A DNA stretch of 64,000 nucleotides from Syncephalis plumigaleata (lineage: Eukaryota; Zoopagomycota; Zoopagomycetes; Zoopagales; Piptocephalidaceae): assembly GCA_025201365.1 (NCBI GenBank), contig JAIXMF010000002.1:496001-560000 (forward strand), read 5' to 3'. The position numbers and the translations under genes were made by a program. Under the pieces are notes generated by a model. It saw only the letters and a program-made list of their open reading frames with translations, had not been told where the DNA came from and did not search any database. This document shows, piece by piece, positions 10,802-18,963 of this stretch (its first letter is position 1; each line of letters opens with the position of its first letter).

Positions 10802-12309
10802 TTAGGACAGCATCTTTTTGGCTACATCAGCAATAAGTTCTGGAGTGGGCAGCGAGAGAGTCTCCAGATTCTTTGCATACGGCATTGGAATATCGGCACC
10901 GGTAATACGACGAACGGGTGCATCGAGGTAGTCGAATGCATCGCCTATGAAGTCACCAGCATTAATACTCGTCCAGATATTCACATGTGTACTTTAGAAT
11001 AGTGCACTTACTCTCCATAATTTGTGCGGCAATTTCCGAACCTACACCGAACATAGGCCAGCCTCCTTCAACCGTGATGAGACGGTTGGTCTTCTTTACC
11101 GATTCAATGATAGTTGGCATGTCCAATGGACGGATTGATCGTAGATTGATCACCTAATTGTTATGAATATATACATCCATTTGTTAATAAAATATTATAT
11201 AGTAATAATAATAATAATAAATACCTCAATACTGCCAACGCCTTCACGAGAAAGTTGTTCGGCTGCCTGTAGAGCAAGACCAACATGACGGGAATGAGAT
11301 ACGATGGTAATATCCGTGCCTATACAAATAAATGAATTATTAAATAAATAAATAAATAAAGCTCATTGTTGTATTTAATAATGCAAGATACTCACCTGGT
11401 CGTTCAATCTTGGCTTTACCGATCTCAATGACGAATGAATCGCTAAGCACCTCCTCGGATACAGCGAATGACTCGCCGTACATTAGTTCGTTCTCGAGTA
11501 CAACTACAGGGTTTGGATCACGGATTGCTGCCTTGAGTAGACCCTTGGCGTCCTCGCTGTTCCATGGACTTACAACCTTAAGACCGGGCACGGAGCCGTA
11601 CCATGCAGCATAACATTGCGAGTGCTGTGCAGCTACACCGGCTGCCGCACCATTAGGTCCTCGGAATACAATGGGACACTGAGCTAGACCGCCGGACATG
11701 TAGTGCACCTTGCCTGCAGAGTTGATTACTTGATCGATTGCCTATAGATGGTCGATCATCAATAATTATTTGTTTATATATATATATTTACAATGGCTCA
11801 CCTGCATACTAAAGTTGAATGTCATGAATTCACATACTGGACGCAAACCATGCAGGGCAGCACCAACGGCGAGACCGGCAAATCCAGACTCTGTGATAGG
11901 CGTATCGATAACGCGCTTTGCGCCAAACTTGTCCAACAGACCTTTAGAAACCTAGGCAGCAGCGTTAGCGTGGTCGAACGAATAACGATAGCTTACCTTG
12001 TAGGCACCATTGTATTGAGCAACTTCCTCGCCCATTAGAAAGACGCGATCGTCGCGTAGCATTTCCTCATCAAGAGCGGCGTTCAACGCCTCGCGAACTG
12101 TCATCTACGGATTAACGGCAATCATCCATAGTTATTAGCAATTACTTTGCATAGCATTTGAATAGCGACTAGAATCTATCGGTTAGATATGACGTAGTCT
12201 TGCATTAACCTACCTGGGTCGAGCCGTTATTGGCAGATGCGGCATAATTGCGAATTAGTGCGCGACTAAACGCGGTCTTGGCTCCGTGACGGAATGTAGT
12301 ACGCAACAT
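10802..12309 (-). CDS. PDB1: pyruvate dehydrogenase E1 component, beta subunit
   Basis: Beta subunit of the mitochondrial pyruvate dehydrogenase E1 heterotetramer, which decarboxylates pyruvate with thiamine diphosphate. The start [18 protein letters not shown] is a mitochondrial presequence. Diagnostic blocks follow: [98 protein letters not shown], then the transketolase C-terminal domain with [22 protein letters not shown] and [13 protein letters not shown], ending [11 protein letters not shown]. Six exons are visible; the last junction is [16 protein letters not shown]. Size and order match the family and no frame breaks were seen. TIM50 lies just downstream on the same strand. The kinase gene at 2746-4653 could regulate this or the branched-chain complex. 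Confidence 0.95.
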
Positions 12310-12983
12310 GCTGTTAACAGTGGGTAATAAGAGCGAGGTCACACGTCGTTTGCAACGAGAGACAAGAAGGATCGAGTTCGTTGAAGGAAAGAGTGATAAA
12401 TTTTTGAGTGAGGATATGAAAAGAAAAAGCAAATTGGCCTCATCATCGTCATAATTCCTAAAACTAGTCATCACAGTGTAATATTCAGTTTTGTAGCAAG
12501 TCGACGTTATCGCAAGAGTATTCCTCGATGACCCTATCTAATACTGTGTATGCTATTTACATTTAAGCAAACCTTGATTTCTCTACTTTTATACGCAATC
12601 TGTATGACTAAAAGAAGATACAGTACAAATCACTAGTCAAATAGGTACAATAGCGGACTTGCGTTTAAGCACCTTAATTACAAAGTAGCATAAATGCATC
12701 TATTATTATTGATATTGTATAGCTGTAAATATATCAAAGTAACAAGCTAGTTAATATAAATGTTATAGCAACAATAGCAATATGTATTGTAATAATAATT
12801 CAATAAAACAAATACGTTTGTTGGTAGTAGAATGATTACCCTGGTAGTTTATATTGTGAACGATTAATGTCAATTTATTTATTATAGGCAGCTACTATAT
12901 TTGGAATAAATAATCAAATCAGCCAATCAGAGGGCTCGGAATAGCGGAGGTATGCAAGTGAGATTTTCTGAGACTCAAAGATT
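12310..12983. other. intergenic; PDB1 promoter and original 5' flank of the 5S gene
   Basis: A/T-rich sequence without a supportable gene. Its right end (ending GATTTACA) is the native upstream flank of the 5S rRNA gene, separated from it by the retrotransposon insertion. Confidence 0.6.
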
Positions 12984-12987
12984 TACA
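12984..12987. repeat. target-site duplication, left copy (TACA)
   Basis: TACA directly precedes the left LTR and is repeated at 18648-18651 directly after the right LTR. A 4-bp duplication fits Ty3/Gypsy integration. The right copy overlaps the first bases of the 5S rRNA gene. Confidence 0.75.
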
Positions 12988-13487
12988 TGTAACGCGGCAA
13001 TTTGTTCTGCCTGAAATAATGTTACGATAGATTCGAGAGCTCGTGTTAAGATAAGACACTATGATAAGTTGAGAGAATTGTAGAGTAGAGGGTATTGTTC
13101 GATGAGTAAGTGTGTGATAAGATAATGTCTTTATTTCGTATAAATGTAAGTACGCTTATATAGCTAGAACAGCTATGAATGTAAAGAGGTACCAGCAGTA
13201 GATGTGAGTTTGCTACAGCGCATCTTTGCCGAGTTAGTCGAAGATGTACTAGTTCGCGTAGTACTTGTTGATGAGCGGGAAGCGTAGCATGGCGAATGCT
13301 ACTTTATGTTGAATCGTCGGGTGGTTGTTGATTGTTTGTGTAAGGGAATAAGAGGCGAGTGGGTGATCGTTATAGATCCTGACGTAGTAATGAGCAAGTG
13401 TATCATCACGTGATCAAATCTAGGTGGAGATTCGTTAAAGTGAGGAAATCCTACTGTGAAGTTCATATATCACAGGAGCGGATTACA
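12988..13487 (-). repeat. LTR (3' LTR in element orientation)
   Basis: 500-bp terminal repeat identical to 18148-18647, with TGTAA...TTACA inverted ends. The spacing between copies is exactly 5160 bp. Confidence 0.95.
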
Positions 13488-13515
13488 TGCCCACACAAAT
13501 GCTTGACGTCCTCGT

Positions 13516-16500
13516 TCAAGGTTGTCGGAAGCGGCGAAGAGTGGATCGTAGTTGGCTTGGTCGAACGACAGGTATCATTTGTTGATATTCATGGTATGGT
13601 TTAAGTCTGTCGACGTGAACGATATCGAAACTCTTACCATCCGATATAAGGTAAGTACCGGGGTGTAATAAACGAATGACTTTGTACGGTCCATCATACA
13701 AGTTAGTGAATTTTCCGCTTGATGATACCATTACCCGTAATAAAACCTCCGTATTTGGTTGGAAACAACGCGGTTGAACCGTTCGATCGTAGCGAATCTT
13801 CTGACGTATCTGTGCAATTCGCGTATTCTCTTGAGCCACTTCTCGTAACTTCGGTAATTCGTACTGAATACTTTGTAAACGCTGATCGTATTCTTCTTCG
13901 GAATCAATGAAACTATTCGTATTCAACGTCCACACGGCTGGCGTTTTGAGCTCATAACCATATAACAAACGACTAGGGGTAAACTTCGTAGTAGCACTGG
14001 TCATGGTGCGAATAACTAATAAAGCTTTCCATAAATCTACATCCCATTGTAAATTGCCGTTAGTCAGTTTAGTTAGCTGCTCTTTCAATGTTCGATTTAA
14101 CCGTTCTACTTGACCGTTCGCTTGTGGTCTATAAGCAGTAGTAGGAGTATGATGAATTCGTAAATACTTAAAGAATTCGTCGGCTAAATCGCTCGTGAAG
14201 TCGGCTCCTCGATCCGTAATTAACTGCTGAGGAACTCCATATAATGCCACAACATCTTCTATTAAGAAACGAATGACCGTCTCAGTGGTGATATCCTTGG
14301 TAGCTCGAGCAATAGGCCATTTAGTGAAGTAATCGATAGCTGTCAAAATATATCGATTTCCGGACGTACTGATGGGGTTGATGGGTCCCATGGCGTCAAC
14401 ACCGAGTAATTGGAATGGATAACTGGAACTGATAGAATGCATAGGTTCCTGTCTAATGGCCGTCGTAGTATTTCGCTGGCATATGTCGCATCCTTTTACT
14501 ACTTCTTTTACGACTTTGTATAAACCGATGCCGGCGAAACGCATCTTCACACGTCTCCATGTATTTTCGACACCATTGTGTCCTTCATTATGTATCCTTG
14601 CTATTTCCTCGTGAGCGTTATGCTCATGTAATACTTCCTTTTCCTGATTATTGATAACTTGATACAATTTATCATCGATAACCTTATACTTTCCTGCGAT
14701 TCTTCGTAATCGCTTTCTTTCAATTTCCGTGGCGTTGGTAGGATAAACCATTTTGTTCACATAATCTCTAGTTGCGTTATAGAAGGTGAATGACATTGCA
14801 AATAGGTCGGTATGCTGTTCCATAGGAGCTGGATGTCGAGATAAGTAATCGGCCGGGTTTATCTTGCCTTTGATATGTTCGATGTCGTAGTCGTATTCCA
14901 TTAACATTAATTGCCATCTAGCTAGTCGACCGGTGAGTGGTTCTGACGTCTTAAATAGCGATAATAATGCAGAGTGATCCGTTTTAAGCGTAAATCGTCG
15001 TCCATACAGGTAATGTCGGTAATGCTTTACAGCCCATATGACGGCGAGTCCTTCCAGGTGGGTGGGACTATAATTGCTTTCGGCTTGACTGAGACTACGG
15101 CTAGCATAAGAAATAACAACTTCCTTCTGATCGGGCAACCGTTGTTGTAGGATTGCTCCAAGACCTCGTCCCGATCCATCTGTAGTTAAAACAAAAGGTA
15201 AGTTCCAATCTACAAATCGTAGAATAGGAGCGTTAGCGAGTTTGGATTGCAACGTTTGAAACGCTTCTATTTGATCTTCATCCCACGACCAGGGCGTATT
15301 CTTCCGCATTAATCGATTTAATGGGCGTGATATAGTTGCAAAGCCTTCCACAAAGCGTCTATAATAACTGGCCAGGCCCATAAATGATCTAACTGTCGTA
15401 ACGTTAGTAGGTGGTTTAGCATGTATAATCGCATCGATTTTGTTCGGGGTGGGTGCTAAACCATGAGCTGAAATTCGAAAACCTAAATATTCCAGTCCTT
15501 GATATCCAATGAAGCATTTAGTGGGAGATAGTTGAAGTTGAACTTTTCGGCATCTATCGAGGGCTATTTTTAGATGTTCCAAATGTTCGTCCACATTCTT
15601 CGAGTAAATAATAATGTCGTCAATGAATACTATGACGTTTTTCCATAACATATCAGCGAACACACGTTCCATCATGCGTTGATACGTTCCAGGGGCGTTT
15701 GCTAGACCGAAAGGCATAACTAAAAAGCGGTAAAAGCCTCCACCAGGGATTGCAAAAGCCGTTTTGTCGCGATCGTCTTCCGTAGCCAAAGGGACTTGCC
15801 AATATCCAGAACGCGCATCGAGTGTTGAGTAAACTGATGATCCACCTAAGGCGTCCATGATTTCGTCAATTAAAGGTAAGGGATACTTATCCTTTCTAGT
15901 GATTGCATTTAACTTTCGATAGTCGACACATAGACGTAATCCACCGTTCTTCTTTTGAATGGGCACAAGTGGAGCACACCAGGGTGATTGTGCTTCTTCG
16001 ATTACGCCACTTTGCTTCATCTTCTCGATTTCTTCTTTGATTTGACGTAGCATTGCTTGTGGTACACGGTAAGGTCGAATTCTTACCGGCGAATGATCTC
16101 CTGTATCAATCGAGTGCGTTGCTGCGGTTGTACGTCCTAATTCCTCGATTTCCTCTGCGAAAACATCCTTAAAGTCGTCAACTACCGCTTGTAACTGGGC
16201 TCTGTCGTCTTCCGGTAACGGTTGATAAGCAGTGGTTGGTGTAGTGACTGCGAGTCCAAACAGATCGTCCGGGTCCATGATATCGAGATCTGCATCGTTT
16301 CCTGAATCGCTCTGACTGTTCACGGCAGTTACTCCTTCATTTTGTACACTGAAATGTTCGAATAAGGTTTCAATGCTAGCGGTATCCGTTGGAGGCGTGT
16401 CTGGAGCGGCAAATACGGGAGCGTCCTCTAATAGGGGGTCGATATCGTCGTACTGCTGCGTATTCATGGGAATTTCCATTGTTATACCATCCTTTCGATA

Positions 16501-18057
16501 AATTAACTTGTTTTGAATGATATCTGGGGTAATGGAATTTCTCTTCATCCAGTCGATACCTAGAATCAGTAGATGACCTGTTCTTTCGAATACAATGATA
16601 TCCGCGGGTAAAGTGAGGGGTCCAATACTTATGGGTAAGTCTTTCACCATATGCCGGGGAGTATGTCGTTGTCCATCTGCGGTGACCAATACTCGATCAA
16701 CGCGGTGTCTAGGTCGTATACCTAAGTGTGAGACCAACGCAGGGCTGATCACCGAGCTGGCAGCTCCAGTATCGATAATTGCCATTACTTCTATACCGTT
16801 GATGATTACACGTCGTCGAGCTGAAGTGTAATTGTGACCAATTTCATCATCAAGATTGTTGGCATCCATCTCACGTCGTAAAGCTCGTGCTAACTGTTGT
16901 CTGATTGCCGGTGATTGGTAAATCAGTTGTGCAATCGAGATATTTGCTGGCGTCGAACGTAGTTGATCCTCAATCTTGTACGCATTTCTGTCTGTCTCCA
17001 AATTTAGATTAGGAGGCATTCGTGGTTGCCGGGGAACTCTTGCAGCCACATTTCCTTCTTTCGCTGCGGGGGCTTTCCTTCGTGGTACATCCTTCGCTTG
17101 TACCGTTGGTTGCGCAACGTGTGTTGTTGGTACCGTCTGTTCTTGGATATCCATTTCCATATCGGTAGCAACGGCTTTTCTAGCGTTCTTCCTTGTAGCG
17201 GGAATAGCTATATCTCGTTCTTTCCTCTTTCCTAAGGGGAACAAATCATCTTCATTAGCATCGTTATCTAATAGATTCAGATTTTCTCCTTGTCTCTGGG
17301 GACATTCTCGGGCCATATGTCCTTTGCCTTGACAATTGTAACATCGTCTTTCGCTGAATGAACGCTCATTGTTTCGTTCCGTGGGTTTGTTCTTTTCTTG
17401 TACCATGGCTTGTATCATGTTGAGCGACATTTCTTGAAATCGCTCCATTAGACGTTCCATGCTGGTTTCGAGAGACTGACTCTTGCTTTCTTCGCTCTTG
17501 GTCCGACCAATTAACGCTGGTTGGTCGTAGGATGCCTTGATACTTGGTAAGATATCCTGCGCTTCTAAATCAAGACTTTCTTCTCGCAGTAATAACTCCT
17601 TGGCTCGTCGGTATGTATTTGGACCTTCCTTTCGAAATTCACGCTTGTACTCCGGTCGAATAGCTTGAGCTAGTAATTCCAACTTGACCTCGTCGCTTGT
17701 AATTTCCGCACGCTTGATCAGGCTATCCAATGTGGTGAGTAGCTCGTCGATGGATTCTTCTTTTCCTTGACGATACGAGAAGAGCTGCCTAGTTGCATGA
17801 TGTTTATAGCCAACGGTAACATATTTACTACGGAAGGCATTCTCGAATTCTTGCCAGGTCGTAGTCACTTCTTCGATGGATTCATACCATGCCTCGGCCG
17901 TCCCTTCTAAGCTGACTCCTGCCATTGCGATTGCTTGGTCGTCGAGCCAATTGTTTGCACGTTTGATCTTCTTGAATCGGCTCAGCCATTTCTCGGGGTC
18001 TTCACTCTTGCGTCCTCCGAAGGTAGGGGCTTCCATACATCCGATCTTGCCGTCCAT
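13516..18057 (-). CDS. Gag-Pol polyprotein of the Ty3/Gypsy element
   Basis: A single 1513-residue frame. The Gag-like N-terminus has WLSRFKKIKRANNW and AEAWYES, then one CCHC zinc knuckle at about 239-252 (CYNCQGKGHMAREC). The aspartic protease DTGAASSVI is at about 429. Reverse transcriptase runs from about 650 to 830, with DYRKLNAITRKDKYPLPLID and the FIDD catalytic box near 811. RNase H follows (TDGSGRGLGAIL), then integrase with an HHCC zinc region and a DDE core (LGVDAMGPI; LITDRGADFT). Gag and Pol are in one frame, as in several Ty3/Gypsy families. There is no C-terminal chromodomain. Confidence 0.95.
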   Translation of the reverse strand: MDGKIGCMEAPTFGGRKSEDPEKWLSRFKKIKRANNWLDDQAIAMAGVSLEGTAEAWYESIEEVTTTWQEFENAFRSKYVTVGYKHHATRQLFSYRQGKEESIDELLTTLDSLIKRAEITSDEVKLELLAQAIRPEYKREFRKEGPNTYRRAKELLLREESLDLEAQDILPSIKASYDQPALIGRTKSEESKSQSLETSMERLMERFQEMSLNMIQAMVQEKNKPTERNNERSFSERRCYNCQGKGHMARECPQRQGENLNLLDNDANEDDLFPLGKRKERDIAIPATRKNARKAVATDMEMDIQEQTVPTTHVAQPTVQAKDVPRRKAPAAKEGNVAARVPRQPRMPPNLNLETDRNAYKIEDQLRSTPANISIAQLIYQSPAIRQQLARALRREMDANNLDDEIGHNYTSARRRVIINGIEVMAIIDTGAASSVISPALVSHLGIRPRHRVDRVLVTADGQRHTPRHMVKDLPISIGPLTLPADIIVFERTGHLLILGIDWMKRNSITPDIIQNKLIYRKDGITMEIPMNTQQYDDIDPLLEDAPVFAAPDTPPTDTASIETLFEHFSVQNEGVTAVNSQSDSGNDADLDIMDPDDLFGLAVTTPTTAYQPLPEDDRAQLQAVVDDFKDVFAEEIEELGRTTAATHSIDTGDHSPVRIRPYRVPQAMLRQIKEEIEKMKQSGVIEEAQSPWCAPLVPIQKKNGGLRLCVDYRKLNAITRKDKYPLPLIDEIMDALGGSSVYSTLDARSGYWQVPLATEDDRDKTAFAIPGGGFYRFLVMPFGLANAPGTYQRMMERVFADMLWKNVIVFIDDIIIYSKNVDEHLEHLKIALDRCRKVQLQLSPTKCFIGYQGLEYLGFRISAHGLAPTPNKIDAIIHAKPPTNVTTVRSFMGLASYYRRFVEGFATISRPLNRLMRKNTPWSWDEDQIEAFQTLQSKLANAPILRFVDWNLPFVLTTDGSGRGLGAILQQRLPDQKEVVISYASRSLSQAESNYSPTHLEGLAVIWAVKHYRHYLYGRRFTLKTDHSALLSLFKTSEPLTGRLARWQLMLMEYDYDIEHIKGKINPADYLSRHPAPMEQHTDLFAMSFTFYNATRDYVNKMVYPTNATEIERKRLRRIAGKYKVIDDKLYQVINNQEKEVLHEHNAHEEIARIHNEGHNGVENTWRRVKMRFAGIGLYKVVKEVVKGCDICQRNTTTAIRQEPMHSISSSYPFQLLGVDAMGPINPISTSGNRYILTAIDYFTKWPIARATKDITTETVIRFLIEDVVALYGVPQQLITDRGADFTSDLADEFFKYLRIHHTPTTAYRPQANGQVERLNRTLKEQLTKLTNGNLQWDVDLWKALLVIRTMTSATTKFTPSRLLYGYELKTPAVWTLNTNSFIDSEEEYDQRLQSIQYELPKLREVAQENTRIAQIRQKIRYDRTVQPRCFQPNTEVLLRVMVSSSGKFTNLYDGPYKVIRLLHPGTYLISDGKSFDIVHVDRLKPYHEYQQMIPVVRPSQLRSTLRRFRQP

Positions 18058-18147
18058 TGCGATACTTGATGTAGAAATGTAACTAAAATATGAAAAATAA
18101 ATGTCTTAGTCTTAGCTAGAAGAACTCCCTGTAGTGAGCACCAAAAT

Positions 18148-18647
18148 TGTAACGCGGCAATTTGTTCTGCCTGAAATAATGTTACGATAGATTCGAGAGC
18201 TCGTGTTAAGATAAGACACTATGATAAGTTGAGAGAATTGTAGAGTAGAGGGTATTGTTCGATGAGTAAGTGTGTGATAAGATAATGTCTTTATTTCGTA
18301 TAAATGTAAGTACGCTTATATAGCTAGAACAGCTATGAATGTAAAGAGGTACCAGCAGTAGATGTGAGTTTGCTACAGCGCATCTTTGCCGAGTTAGTCG
18401 AAGATGTACTAGTTCGCGTAGTACTTGTTGATGAGCGGGAAGCGTAGCATGGCGAATGCTACTTTATGTTGAATCGTCGGGTGGTTGTTGATTGTTTGTG
18501 TAAGGGAATAAGAGGCGAGTGGGTGATCGTTATAGATCCTGACGTAGTAATGAGCAAGTGTATCATCACGTGATCAAATCTAGGTGGAGATTCGTTAAAG
18601 TGAGGAAATCCTACTGTGAAGTTCATATATCACAGGAGCGGATTACA
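18148..18647 (-). repeat. LTR (5' LTR in element orientation)
   Basis: Identical to the copy at 12988-13487. Its outer end abuts the first bases of the 5S rRNA gene, so element transcription would run away from the 5S gene. Confidence 0.95.
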
Positions 18648-18651
18648 TACA
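18648..18651. repeat. target-site duplication, right copy (TACA)
   Basis: Matches 12984-12987. The last three bases are also the first three bases (ACA) of the 5S rRNA. Confidence 0.75.
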
Positions 18652-18767
18652 ACTACGTTCATAGCGCCTGAAAAGCACCGGATCCCGTCCGATCTCCGAA
18701 GTTAAGCCAGGCCGCGCCCCCTTAGTACTGCGGTGGGAGACCACGCGGGAATCTCGGGTAATGTAGT
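18649..18767 (+). rRNA. 5S ribosomal RNA
   Basis: About 119 nt beginning ACAACTACG and ending GTAATGTAGT. It contains the universal 5S blocks GATCCCGTCCGATCTCCGAA and GAAGTTAAGCCAGG (internal control region, loops B/C) and CGGTGGGAGACC (loop E region), and the 5' and 3' ends can pair (ACTAC with GTAGT). A TTTT at 18767-18770 can end Pol III transcription. The native upstream flank is displaced by the retrotransposon, whose LTR ends at the base just before the gene. The internal promoter is intact; any upstream element would have been removed. Confidence 0.95.
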
Positions 18768-18776
18768 TTTCAATCA

Positions 18777-18848
18777 TCTCTGTTAGTATAGTGGCAAGTA
18801 TACCCGCCTGTCACGCGGGAGACCGGGGTTCAATTCCCCGACAGAGAG
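18777..18848 (+). tRNA. tRNA-Asp (anticodon GTC)
   Basis: A 72-nt gene without intron. The acceptor stem TCTCTGT pairs with ACAGAGA, with discriminator G. The D arm is TTAGTATAGTGGC, the anticodon stem-loop is CCCGC-CTGTCAC-GCGGG giving GTC, and the T arm is CCGGGGTTCAATTCCCCG. It starts only 9 nt after the 5S gene on the same strand, an unusually tight 5S-tRNA arrangement. Confidence 0.97.
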
Positions 18849-18854
18849 CTTGTC

Positions 18855-18860
18855 TTTTTT
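18855..18860 (+). terminator. Pol III terminator after tRNA-Asp
   Basis: A run of six T, seven bases after the tRNA discriminator base. Confidence 0.8.
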
Positions 18861-18963
18861 GCTTTTTGCAGCATGTGGCTAGCAGTCACAGTAAACGTGG
18901 TTGTGTTTTTGTAAATGTAAAGGATGACACATTGTTTTTGATACTAATAAATCTTTATTTTCA

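Larger units (their letters stand above)
12988..18647 (-). mobile_element. Ty3/Gypsy LTR retrotransposon, looks whole and very young
   Basis: A 5660-bp element on the minus strand bounded by two 500-bp direct LTRs that I find identical line by line, beginning TGTAA and ending TTACA. It is flanked by TACA duplications. Inside lies a single long Gag-Pol frame. Next to the inner edge of its 5' LTR (minus orientation) is a TGG-starting primer-binding-site candidate at about 18126-18143; a short purine-rich stretch abuts the other LTR. Identical LTRs mean insertion so recent that no substitution has accumulated. No breaks were seen. Domain order (protease, RT, RNase H, integrase) assigns it to Ty3/Gypsy; no chromodomain is apparent. 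It is inserted at the start of the 5S rRNA gene. Confidence 0.95.

Noticed and set aside
11410-12038. Plus-strand frames at 11410-11613, 11770-11955 and 11793-12038
   Set aside because: Antisense shadows of PDB1 exons, which match the enzyme family in the minus-strand frames.
13398-13604. Plus-strand frame across the LTR and internal region
   Set aside because: Antisense to the retrotransposon; no domain, and explained by the element.
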